Source of the DNA: Galaxea fascicularis
Lineage: Eukaryota > Cnidaria > Anthozoa > Scleractinia > Euphylliidae
Direction of reading: 5' to 3'
DNA length: 64,000 nucleotides
NCBI GenBank assembly: GCA_948470475.1
Contig: OX419339.1
Coordinates: 7,416,685 to 7,480,684 of the forward strand
The notes beneath the pieces were generated by a model. The model worked only from the letters and a program-made list of their open reading frames with translations, made no database searches and was not told the DNA's origin. Made by a program: the position numbers and the translations under genes. This document shows positions 1 through 13,700 of this stretch, piece after piece. Numbering within the stretch: the first letter of the stretch is position 1; the number at the start of each line of letters is the position of its first letter.

Positions 1-912
1 TATTGAGTTCTGTGGAGATGCAATTATCAAGTAGGTTGTGTTTTTGTTACTAATTACTTGTGGAGTAGCAGCTAGGTGATGTTCTCCACAAGCTGATAAA
101 TGTTACGCAAAAGTTGTTTTTATTTAAAGCCGTAATTACCCACCGTTGTGTTTCATTGATTAGATCAACCATTTGGACTTACAATTGGTAAAAAAGATGT
201 AACATTTTCTAGTTTAGCTGGGCCACCATAGTAGAATGTGTCTTAAGCACTGTTTCAACAACACAGTTTCCTCCTGGGTCTAAGTATTTATTAACTGAAG
301 AAAAATGACAACAGTCTGTCAGTGCAAAGCTCGAAATTTTTATTTTGGTCGCCTTTCATCAATAAGATTGGTTGCCTTTTCAAGCGGTATAGTTGTAGGT
401 GGTTAAATTAATTTTGTTTCATTCTTGCACTTGTGCTGATGATTTAGAGCAAGCAGAGCGGCCTGTGCACTAGAGATTGTATTCACAGATGGTGCAGATC
501 ACTTTGAAGTGTTTAAAATTTCAGTTCTTGAGAAGGCAATAAACTTTGTATGTCACTGGAACAATTGAAGGATCCACCGAGCTGTGGTGCTTTTTCGTTC
601 ATTTTCTAAATTTCATCCAGATCAGCAGAATTTTTGCATGGGCCCTTCAGTCTAATCGAACACAACATTGCCCTGTATTTTATTTTGCCAATTAACACTT
701 TTTCGATAGACAATGTATGCAAAAACTTTCCTGGCATGTCTTTTTCAAATCTTTTAACTCCACCTTAATTTGTTTGTCACTCATCAAAAGAAGTTCCTTT
801 GCCATGAGCTAAAGGCTTGCTTATCTCTGTAGTTCTGATAGTGGTAAACAATAATTTATTATAATGCTTTGTTGGTTATAACAAACATGTATATTTGTTG
901 TAATGTTTTTAG
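1..912. other. Non-coding stretch upstream of the first visible PPP4R1 exon
   Basis: I see no exon here. The first recognisable PPP4R1 exon begins at 913 and starts with the last two bases of a split codon, so at least one coding exon lies upstream and this stretch is best read as intron. AT-rich, with no repeat I can define. Confidence 0.6.
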
Positions 913-1716
913 AGCCGTCTGTTAGAGTGGAACTTATGGAGCAGGTGCCACATGTTGCTGTTTATTGCTATGAACATCATTCCATGATGGAGGCTGTGCC
1001 ACAATACATTTTGTTTATAGTGCTGCGTTTTTTAACCGATTCTAATAACCAGGTATGGTAATTTGACCAGCATACATTTTCCAGGTTGTCAGATTTCAAA
1101 AGTGCTAAATATTAAGGTTATTATTTAGAGGCTTTGTGCATGTTTGTTTTTTAACTCTTTAAACCCTGAGATGAAAGTTAAAATTCTCATTTGTTGTCCC
1201 TACACATTTGGTATAGAAGTAGTGGAGAGAAGTTGTTAAAATATGAAGCCAATTCATCACGTCTGATCTTGTCCTTAATTCCTGTGGCCACTCTGTTTTA
1301 TAAGATGTTGAAATTACAAGGAGAAATTTGATGTTAATCACTCTTAGGGTTTTAAAAAGGGTTCAGCAAAAGTAGGAAAAGTGGTTGTTAGGGTAACAGA
1401 TGCTGTGGTTCTTATGTTAGTATTTTAAACATAGACCCTCAAAACTAAAAAGTCATTGTTTTTTAGGAGGAAATACATAAAATCCATTTTGGCATTAACG
1501 TAATGTACAAAGTGTGAGATACTCTAATACCCCATTCACACCAACTAAACATGTTTAATTAAACCAGGTTTAAAAAAATAAACTATTAAAGAAAAACTGG
1601 AACTCAGGCTTTTATACAGGATTTAGATGAACTTAAACATATTCTTTAATTTGTGCTGAATTTGAAGTAAAAAAACATCAATAAGCAGCTTTTATAAAGA
1701 AAACAATTTTAAACCG

Positions 1717-1761
<45 letters not shown>

Positions 1762-4700
1762 CGGGATATAAGATGTTGTTGCTGTAGTTGTTGATTTTAC
1801 AGGAAAGCACTGTGGTATGTACTTCCATATCCCAAGATAATAATAGCCTATTGGTTGCAGTGCCAAAACTTCATTTTAAGTGTTTGCTTGAGGTTTCTAG
1901 TCATAGTTGTATAAATGTTTTACCAATTGCTCTCTCTGTAAAACAGTTTCCACTGTACTGGGGGTCCTTATACCCCCCCTGTTACTTGTAACTGTGATGA
2001 TTGAAGGTCAAACGATACCTTGATGGTTACATGTAGGCTCTGCCATTTTGTTTGTTAGGTGCGTAAAACCAGTCAAGCTGCCTTGTTAGTTCTCCTGGAG
2101 CAGGAAGTTGTAGAAAGAGGTAAAATGTACTTCTATTTACATGTAGCAGGCAAAAAACCCTTCATTTCAATTTATTTATATAATATTATAATAATTTATA
2201 GATACTTTTAAAATTATTTCTTTTTTGGTGATTAAGGTTCAGGTTTAAAAATTAAGGATATGTGTAATTCTTTAAAACAACCTTAGTTCACAGGGAGATT
2301 TCTATAATCAATTAATACTGTACCTCAGAGGGCAGATTGTGCTTTTTCATACTTTATTTGGCTGAAGGTTTATTAATAAATTAATTGAAACTCAAAGAGA
2401 GTATCATAAAGTCCTCTGGATTGTATTGAATGGTTGCAGAAAACACACAGTACCTTAAATTCCCCTTAAAAGTGGGCCTAGGTTGAGTTGTGAGTCTGTG
2501 GTAGTAGTCTCCCTTTTTTTATGTGCAGAAGGTACATTCAAGACAATTTTCTGACAAAATGTGTATACAGCAAATGTACAATATTCTATTTTGATCTGAG
2601 TTTAATTGTAATGATGAAGAGGGGCTGGGTATTTGTCGGCTTCCATTTCAGACTGGGTCTATACAGTTGTAGACTATTTGAACATCTTAAGTAACATTTT
2701 TCCTGCATTTTCTTTCTCAGAGGATATTGAGGAACAAGTTTGCCCTGTGTTACTTCAGCTGACTGCTGGAGAAAGTAATGATGACTACAGATCTGAAGCA
2801 GTTGCTGTAAGTCTAATTTTAGTGCATTGTGGTCTAATTTTGTTGTGGGTTTGATATTTTGCATTCGAGACAAAATCAGCGGCACTTATTAGTCATATGA
2901 ATCAAAACCAAAAGCCACATCTGACATAGCTGCTGTTAATTGCATATTAATTTACAGTCACTTTGGTTTGAGTTTGATTTTTGGCTTGAAGTAATGTCAA
3001 AGGCAAAGCAGAAGACACACTGAAACTTATTTTCATTTCGAATTGTTCAAACCAAAGTTTAACTTAACTTAAAGTATGCTCTTTTGGCCAGGCCATTCTC
3101 CAATAGAACTGCCCCAGACTCTTTGCCAGTTGGTCTGGTGTTGGAAGTTTTTTTTTCTTACGTAGATGGTATGTGGTATAATAATATGGCCTATCCATAG
3201 GTAAGTGAGCACAAAACTTTGCATGTGCCATTAACTGTATAAGTATCTAGTTTTGATGACTACAGGAAACAAGTAAGGTAGCACTAGAATAAACTTACAC
3301 TGAGTCTAATCTTATCTGAAGACTGTCAGTTTGCATTGGTCAAATGTACAGTGTAGGACAATCATGCCTCTCAGTTGTATTTTTGACATGGATTATCCTT
3401 CCTTTTTTCCTTTTAATTTGTGTTGTTTTAGTTAATGAGCAAGATGGCCCCACTTGTTGGACGAGACATCACAGAGCGATACTTTTTACCAAGATTTGAG
3501 GCTCTTTGCTCAGATCCTCTTTTTCATGTTAGAAAGGTAATAGGGTCTATACTAGATAACTGTTTAGATATGGGCAAGGAAACTCAGACTGGAACCTGTG
3601 TCTTAAGCTCTGTTCTTGTTGTTTATAACATAGATTACAATTTCTTGTGTTGATATACTGCAGGTGTGTGCATCAAACTTTGGTGAGATGTGCAGCGTAC
3701 TTGGACCTGAAGTGGCAAGTGACCAAATGGTAAGTTTGTAAGGACGTGCAAGTCTGAGACCCTGAAATTCTATGTTTACATGTATGTCTTTTTAAAGAAT
3801 GCTGTGGTTCAAGACTTTCCATCATAGGATGTTTAAAGCACATTTCTTCAACATTCAAATTCAATATGTAATATTAAGACTTGGGGTAGTTGACTTTCAT
3901 TGTCTGCTGTTTGAATACAGATTTATGGTAATACACCAATCTGTGGAACATGATGTTTACTACACACGATGAAGCCATTTTGCATCACATGTTTGTAACT
4001 TTGCTTTTGATTCTATGAAAAGCTTCCAGTGTTCTTTAAGCTGTGTCAAGATGGAGTCTGGGGTGTTAGAAAGGTGGGTCTTGATTTTCATCATCATCAT
4101 CATCATCATTACTAAAGTTTCTTTAGACTTTTATTGGAGTGCAAGGCTCCATTTACTGTGCGAATCCAAAAACTGAAACACTTTCATTTGATTTTGATAT
4201 TTTCAGTTGTGCTGCAACTAATCAAAAGCGACATTCTCCTGACAGGATCTGTGTTTTGAATTTGGTTAAAGTTTCAGTTTGTACAACCAGTTTTCTTTGT
4301 CTCTGTTCCATTTATCTGAAACAGTGATATTAAAATCAAATTGCTTTGAAAAATGTTAAACCGAAAAAAAAGTTCATGACATCTTTATGCAGTTCATAAG
4401 ATTGATCAAGATGAAATCTTTCATGGTACCAGTTTTTTATATACACTGCAGTGACAGATATGAGCTGGGTATCGTTTAAAGGTTGCCACTTTATGTTAGT
4501 GAAATGCTGGTTGTTATCATATACATGTATCTTGGTGTCATTATTACCTATTCATATTTAGATTTCCCAGCGTCTACACGTTCTTGGATCCTAAGATATT
4601 AAAATGAATGTGTGATCAAACTGTTTTTGTTTTGTAACTTATTGAAGGCTTGTGCTGAGTGTTATATGAGTGTGTCAACTGCAAGTCCAGCTGTGATGAG

Positions 4701-7700
4701 AAAGAATGAATTGTCGCAATTCTTCATTAGCTTGTTGTGTGACAAGTCAAGATGGGTATGTCTTTGAAAACGCCTTACAGTTAGGTGACAGTGTACAGGA
4801 AAAATGTAGTGATCGGCACCCTTGGCTTGTCATGTGAAGGGTTGTTTCTTCTTTTCCATGTGACCGAGTGACCTTTGTAACAGGGTTCCTGTCATGGCAC
4901 AACAAAATGCTGTTTGTCTCAAATACTCCACAATAAATAAAATTAAGTCATTAAGTTATGGAATGATTCCAAACAACCCTATTCTGTCCATAGTATTAAA
5001 AATCTAATAAACACTGGTCCTCTGTAATGAAGATTGGCTTTTGCAGCCTCTGTTTTTGGTCTGGGGACTTGCAAGTTTTATTCATGCTTTAAGGTTCATT
5101 GGTCAAAATCACAACATCTTTTTATACAAGGAGCCTTGTCAAACTTTTTCACGTGGCAATTCATGTTATAGGTTCAAATGGCTGCTTATCAAAGTCTTGG
5201 GCCTTTCATTTCCACATTTGCCGACCCAGCTGAAAGTGGTTTCTTTGTAAATGAGGAGGGAGTTTTATGTGCCCTGCCGCAGAGAGAACTGGAAACTACA
5301 TCATTGCCAACACAAACTGAAGGAGAAGCCACAGCAAGTCAAAACACCACTGAAGATTCCACACCAGCAGAGTAAGTTTGGAGTCATTGGTTTTCACTGT
5401 TCTTTTATTCCTTAGAAATCCCACAAATTTTCTTAACTTTTGAAGAAAATGTGTAATTTGCACTCAAAGATGAACACCTCTCAGTCAACAACCATGGTTC
5501 CATCAGTGGAATGATAATTAACACGTGACTCTAAATTCAAAACCATCTTGTACATCTTAATAAACACTCACCACTTTTTACCTTTTTGCAGTGCAACATC
5601 ATTGGAAAGATCAAATGAAGAAAGGAGACATCAAACTGAAAGGCAGTCATCACCTGAAGCTCGCACTACTGACTCTGGTTACGTCTCACCACCAGAAATC
5701 ATGTCAAGTGAATCAGATAATTTGCATAAACATTCTGACAGTAGCAAGGGCATACATTCCTGTGATCAGACTTATGCAAAAGATTCAAGAAATAACCAAC
5801 AGCATATGACGACAGACCTTGATGAAGTAGATGATAAATACTTTGATTCGTTTCTCTATTGGAGGACCCCTTTACCTCAGGTTGAGTTAGAACCGGAGGA
5901 TGTTGTGGACATCATAAATACTGACACCAGAGTTGAAAAAACGGAATTAAGTTCTGAAGCAAGTTCAACAAGCAGGGCTGAATTAGATGGATCTTCAGAC
6001 ATTCATCATCATACCAATCTTAATTATCATCATCAACTACCTCACCATCCAAAGTTGTCTTTTATGCATGGAGATGATGACAGTGATGAAGAAGATAGCA
6101 TTCCTCTGTATTCTTTAACTGATGATTTTCATGGGCACCATATGGATCACGGTATTGGGCGTTTTGATTATGATGACTACAGGAAGCTTAATTTGATGCA
6201 TGCATCTTCCTTTGAAGAGGATCTCCTTATTGCTGATCATATAACAGCTCCTCCTGTGCAGGTAGAATTATCTTAAGTTACTTGTTTTAGATCTGCTTTC
6301 AAACTCTCCTGACTGGTAGCACGGCATAAAAAGAGATGGCTTTTTGCATGAAAGACTTAGAAAAGCAGTTGGGTGCCAAAAATCTCTAACCTTTGGAATC
6401 AAAAGGCGCAAAAAATTAATATTTCTTGGTCACCCAAAGGTGAAAGTAAATAACCAGGGGCAACCGGGTGTTGATAGAGCACAGCCCGGCCACTGGAGGG
6501 TGTTACCCCTTTAACCACTAAGAGTGACCAGTGTTTAAATTTCTCCACATGGTAACACTACTCAATCAAACATAAAGGTTGTGAGAAAAAAAGGTTGTGA
6601 TTGTTTACCAAGTTCTCCTCATCATTGCCATAGAAAAATTAATATATGAAGAACATTGCATTATCTGTCATTTTTAGAATGTGCTTTTTGTATGATTGGA
6701 GTTTCATCTCAAACACTGACTGCTAATACAGGAGACACAAGGGATTTCAAAGAGCACTTGTTGATCAAAACAAATGTCCATTCTTATAATTATGTGCAAA
6801 TTCACACTGCTCATTGGTGTATAGTTGGGATGGCCATCACTACACATGTATTAGTGTGTTTATTTGGTGAAGAGCAACTGATTGTATGTGTCAGGGTTTT
6901 CCTTTATGGCCAGCGGCCAGGAATTTTTTGCCCATTGTGATCAGCTGAGTTGCTGGCAACAGCACACTAAAGAATTATTTTATTGCTGTTGTTAATCATT
7001 TTCGCTGGCATACTCATACATTTTCGCCTGTTTTGCTCAAGTAGACTGCAACCTCATTTGAAAAGGAGAACCCTGGGGTGTGTGCCCAGTAATTGACAGT
7101 TGTAAATTGCTATTTAAAACTGGTTGCTTGGCAACACTGATGTGTTTTTGAGTTTTTCACAGGATTGAATAACTGTGAACTTATGTTTTTCCAGCATGTT
7201 ATTCCTCAAACCCTACTGGATCACTATGTCTCAATGACTGAACCTGCCAAAGCACAGACAATTGACACTGAGATTGTCCGGCACTGTGCCTTCAGTCTGC
7301 CTGCTGTAGCACTGACACTAGGCCGCAAAAACTGGCCATGTTTGAGGGACACTTATGAACTTTTGACCTCTGATATGCAGGTAGGCCAAGCATTTTCAGC
7401 TTGTACAATACCACAATCTCCAAGAGGAATGTTCATTGAGATATTGAAGTTATGATTAGTGGCCATTCTTTCAAAATTCAATGAATGTATAGGAACTGAG
7501 AAGAAGAGGACTGGGAAGACTGAGTTCTTTGCCACTGACTTTAAAATGAAATAAAGCTTAACAATAAGGTTAACTTAATATTGGTCTCCCTGGAAGATTT
7601 AACTGGAAACCAAGCCTGTTTCTGTTCAACCTTTGAAGGTTCTTCATGCTATTTGTGCTGTTAGTACTACTCTTAGTGTTTTTTGACTATTCCAGAAGAG

Positions 7701-10700
7701 GAATTCTCTGAATAGACTGTGTTTTTTGGACCTATATATTTCTATCGTTTCAGTATGGAAAACCTTATTCCACATATTCTCTCATTCCTAAACAAGAATA
7801 GGAATGAGCAGAATAGTCCCAAAACAATGCCCTCTTAGCTGGCAGCTGCCATGAAAGAGATGAGTCACTCAGGGCTTAAGAGTTACTGAAACTGGCTGCT
7901 ACTTTTAGAGCTTGCTTGAAGATCCAGCATTAAAGGTACTGCAGGAGTTGAACCCACAACCTTGCAGAGGTCATGGGTTCCACTCCCATACCAGCTCCCA
8001 GTTGGCTGAGTTGGTAGAGCACTGCACCAGTATTGCAGAGGTCATACAGTAGGTTCGTCTCCTGCACAAGCCTGAATTTTTTCTGGCTTCATTTTCAATA
8101 CTGCTCAAGTAGTGTTCATAACTGTGATGATCACAAGTCATTATCATTGACAGCCTTAAGTATTCCCTTTTTCCTGTCCTTTTTTTTTCAAGTTAGCTTG
8201 AGTTCAAGAATTCCATCTGTTAGCATTCTTTGAAACCTTGCACCTTCTTGGCATGCTTTGTTCTTATGTGTCATTCTTTCTTTTCACTTTAATCTTTGCT
8301 TGCAGTGGAAGGTCCGCAGAACATTAGCCTTTTCTATTCATGAGCTGGCATTAGTTCTTGGTAGTGAGATCACAAGAATTGAGTTGGTACCAACATTTAA
8401 TAGCTTCCTTAAAGATTTGGATGAGGTGAGAATAAATAAACATGATCCTGCTGCTATCCAATGAACTCTGTAGTTGCTGCTTTTTGTCACCAACTAGATT
8501 ACAGCTGAGCAGCTACAAAATTTGATTTTCTGTTTCAGTGCTTTTAACCTTTGTATGCAACTTCTGTATAAATAAGGTATAGTTAAATTTTGTTCACTAA
8601 AAGATGATTTCCCACATAATTATTTTCTGCAGGTGAGAATAGGAGTGTTAAAGCATTTAGCTGATTTCATAAAGGTAAGAGTGGACAATTGCAACAAAGT
8701 TTTCCAGTTATTTTTCTGTTAATCATAGCACATACAGTCGGACCTGCACTTGTGGATACCAGTGGACACCTACATGTATGCTTTGTCCCAAGGGTATCTG
8801 CTTATGTGAGGTTTGGCCATGAACAGGCTTACAGAACAAATGCCATCGGATAGAACGGTAGTATAAACACGAATACAAATCTGTTGATCTTAATAATTGT
8901 TGATTCATACGTCATTCTTTTCATGTAGTTAATACTGAAAGTAAGTTTAGTACATGAAAAGTTTGGCGTTTGAACCGGGCCTTACTGTTGATAATAGTTC
9001 TTACAATAACAGATTTTTATTGCTATGTTAGAGTTTATATAACTGGACTTTTAATGTCTTCTTTCGCAGCTGCTTCCTTCAGATATCAGAACAGACTATC
9101 TTCCGATGTTAACAGACTTTCTTACAACAGACAATAACAGGAATTGGAGATTCCGATTTGAACTAGCAGAGTAAGTGGTTGTTTTTATAGTACTTTTTTG
9201 CTCCTGTTCTTCTTATTTCTCCTAAAAGAATCTTGATTTTTGAAAGGTTAAAATAATGGGAACACAAGAATTGACCACAAAAATACTTTTATGGAAATGA
9301 ATCACCTGATGAGTTCATGAATTCCAGGTTAAATTACACATGCAAAACTGATATCGCAATGAGCACAATGTTGGTTTTTCAAGTGAAATTTGATATGGAA
9401 TTCAAAAGTCAGGTGATAAATAAAGTATTTGTCTAGAATCACATAGCTTCTGATATGACAAAGGAAAACCAAGTCAAGTTCCCTTTGCACAAATAAATGT
9501 TATGTTCAGCATTCAATGAGTGCTCAAAAAGCCATTTCAAATCAACTGTTGACCAGGAGTGAGAGAATAGGAGTTAAGCCAAATTTTCTGAACTTTTACA
9601 GAGGTTTCAAATGATATATTTTTTTACAGTGAAATTCAATTCACAGAATTTGCTGGGCACTTTTATCATCAGATATCGGTTTGCCTCATTTTGAAGTCTC
9701 AGTTCCATTCTGAATACATCACCTTAATAGGCAATCAGATGACAAGAGTTAATCTAGCTATGCAATTCTAAGACATATTTATATATATATTACATGTAGT
9801 CTTTAGCAAATTCTAGCTTAGCTGTTCAAAATAAGTCCATGATGTTCAAAGGTAGAAATGACTATATTAAACAGAGCCCAATAATTGTACTGTATAGATT
9901 CATGTCCACATAGACAATATTAAAAGGCGGCTTCTTAAGAAGTAAAATTCAGCCAATTTTGGAGCAAGTAATTTATGTTTAGTTTGGGTTTGGTTAATTC
10001 GTTCTGTGATTGGTTGAAAAAAACATGGCCTCACCAATTCCTTGGCAAAAAATAAAACCCAAACAAGTAGGGAGTTCCATGTGCACATTTTCCATGTTGC
10101 ATGGGATAACTTCAAATTCTGATTGGTTCTCTGAGCTGTCTTCATCTTTTTGATTGGCAAGTGTAATGATTACTCTTAATTATTGGTTTGGTTTTGGTTT
10201 TATGACACTCAATAATAATTGAAAACCACGCTACACTGTATATACCGTACATTGGAATAACAAAAATGTGGAATTTTTTTTCAGACAACTGATGTTACTC
10301 TGTGAGCTCTACACACCTAAACAAGTGTTGCAGTATATTTGTCCTATTGCCATTTCTCTAGCTACAGACAGAGTAGCTGATGTTAGAACAATAGCATTTA
10401 GACTGGTTAGTATTACTACTGTGAATTTATTCCTGTGGTAGAATAATGCTTGAGGCATGGCAGAAATGAATATCAACATTAGTTTAATATCATGTATTTT
10501 CAGTTTAAATGTCTTACTTCATCATTTGATGAAATGAAGTCAAGAACCAAACTGCAGCTTTTATTAGTATAGTTGCATTACTGTGTCAATTGTCAAATCT
10601 TCAGCTGCACCTTCCTACAGCTGGTTTGGTCATGCTCTGTGGTCGCCTGGGAAACCATGCTTTTCCTAAGCCAATCGTAGTAGTTGTTTCACATCGACTG

Positions 10701-13700
10701 GGAAACCATGCATTTCATAAGCCAATCACAATTGTTGTTACATTTTAAGAACCAATCAACAAACTCTGTCTTAATTTGATGACATGGGAACAAATTTCTC
10801 AGCTCCTGCGAGCAGAGGCCTGTTGCTCGCCTTCTGTTTTGGTTTTCAGGGATGTTTATTTTCTCAACGGGCCTCTGGAACCAGGGTATGAATGATCTTA
10901 ACTCACTCCCTAATTAGATATTATAGTTTACATTGTATTTCCTTTACATCTGATTTTATGCAAATTTTTAGTCTGTATTTTTTGTAAAGTTGAGTTGAAT
11001 TATCCTTTCAGGAAATCACTGATTTTTCTTTTTGTTTCTTTTCTTTAGATTGGTGTTTTACTCCAAAGGCTCCATACATGCCCTGAAGATGGTCCTGTGC
11101 ATAAATTTGTTTGTGATATTATCAATAAATTTGCTCATAGCCCACAGTGGACCAGGCGGCAAGCGTAAGTATATTTTGGTTTTTGCTTCTGTATCAATCT
11201 TTTCAGATGAGTTTCGGTTCTCACATGGCTCATCCGAAACTTAATTATGGGCTTCTTGTTATTTGTTTTCAAAATGTTTTTGTCCCTGTTTGTTTGCAAT
11301 TTCATGAAATCATTGGCATCATTGTTACTAGAGGCCTGTGATTTCCAAAAACAAAACAATTTCTCACTTTCAAGGGCAGGTTACAGCAGTACTTAAAAAG
11401 CAGTGACAAACTATATAGGGCATAAAATGCGAAGCTTTTGGGTTGTCAGGCTTAGTGTGATGAGAATACCTCATAAATTAATGTGTCTAGGTAAGCTGAA
11501 AGCCACTCATTGGCCATGTGGTAGTGGGTATTATCCCTTAAGTCTGCCAAATGATGTTTGATCCCAGGGAATTAGCAGCCTTGCAAAGCTGTTTCAGCCT
11601 TGTTAGGTGTCATCAACATGGCATAGCTAATACACTGGCTCAAATACCCATATGAATAAAACAAGCAGTGAAAAAGTAAAGCTTGTGGCTTGGTATGACA
11701 CGAATACCTCACAAATTAATGTGTCCCTTGAGGTAAGCTGAAAGCCACACACGTGTGCTGAACATAGTGTATGTATAATTGCATTTCAAAACTGTGAATG
11801 TGTTTATTTTCTTTCAGGTATGCTCAGCTCTGTCAGAATCTGTTAGAAGAAAATGCAGAAACTGGAGATCAGTTCTGCCAGGAGTTTTTACCCAGCTTAT
11901 TATTTCTTCTCTCTGATCCTGTTCCAAATGTCCGTCTCAGTTTGGCCAGGACTTTGGCCCAGGGCATTTTGGTGTCAGGTACAGTTTGCAGTTTCAAAGT
12001 TGAGCAGGGTATCACCTGCAATGGGGGTCATGAAAGGAACTCTTAGGAGCCTTTCTACATAATCCTCAGTTTATTCTGGCAGTAGGAAGGGTAATAGCAG
12101 GGCTATCATTAAGGGTCTGAGCCCAGCAATTTTCCTCAAAAATATTTTTAATTCCATCTAAAACCCTGAGTGATTTAAATGCTTTCTTGGTTTTCTTATA
12201 GATTACTTTAAAGATATGGATAGCGAAGGTAGAGATGCCGTCCACTCAGCTATACAGAAGCTTCAACGTGATCCAGACAGGGATGTTAGATATTTTGCTG
12301 GTGTTAATGAAGATGCCTTAGACTTAACATTTGAAGACCATGCCTTGTCATCTTATCATACTGCACTAGTCTATAATCCTGATGATACGGTTTGCACCCC
12401 TGAGGAGGAAGAAGAGTGTGAAGTATCTGAAGGCAGCGGTGTCAGCATAGAAGGCATGGGGGAAAATGTGAGCAGTAATGTTGACGTAAGAACTGAAACA
12501 CTTGATAGCATGGAACAGCTGGAAGGTGGTGATCATACATCCTTAGATGAAGCTTATATGGAGACCCCTGCAGAGACAAGTGTGACGCTGGAATTCGAAG
12601 AAAATGAAAGAAGGTTGGATATTGAATCTGAAGATGCTTTAGCAATAGCCAGTGAATTCCATGTGGGAGAGGAAGCTGGTGCAGAGCAGACAGAAAGAAA
12701 TACAGAGGTAATTAATTATTTTAAACACCAGAGGATGAGGTGTTCAACATTTTTTATACGATTGGCAGTGTAAACCTCATATTTTGGTCTTGACGAGTTT
12801 GTAATTAAAGTATAGACACACAGAGGATATCAAAATGTGGTAACGTTGGTGATGTTACTTGCCTGTGGCTTGTAGCATAGTTCTTTGTTGCTACCACATT
12901 TTAACATCATCCATGCATAAATCAGAGTACATATAGTCAAGTACTGCTAAATGGAATTTGTTATTGTGAAATAGCTATACTTCAGATACTGATGTGATGA
13001 TTAGCTCAGTTTATACATTGCTCAGTATTAATTCTAGAAATCCATAGAGGTTTACGTAGAGCTTGCTGTGTGCTTGTACTCTTTAGAATTACATATGCAC
13101 AGTTTGTTGAATTTAGATCCTACAGTACTTTTACAAGGATTCAAATATTCTAAGACATTTTTTTTCATTTTCATAAACAAACCTTGAAGACCATTGGTGA
13201 CATCAACTTCACAGCTGGCCCCGTTTGTTCAAAGGCTGGATCGTGCTATCCACCAGATAAATATCTATCCAGTGGATGGTGGAATTAGGTTTCCCATTAC
13301 TTATCCACTGGATATTGATTTATCCGGTGGATAGCGCTATCCAAGGTTTGAACAACCAGGCCCTAATCTCCTTCACAGCCATTATTAGGGTGGTCACGCA
13401 ACGCTCCTTCCCACTAACGGCTGCTCACTTGAGCTCTGCATTCCTTTTGCTTTGTTACTGAAAACCAATAACCTGCATGTATCTGTCAGCAGCTGCACCA
13501 ATCCTATTTCTCGTCACATTTGCCCCCAAAAACACAACAAGGTCCAGGTTTCCAGGAAATGGAAGCCTCCTCCTTTTTGGTCAGTTTGAGGAAAGGAATG
13601 CAGAGTTCTAGTGAGCAGCCGTTAGTGGGGAGGAGCGTTAACGTGACGAGCCTAATAACGGCTGCAAAGGAGACTACCGGGGCCTGGACAACAGCACAAC

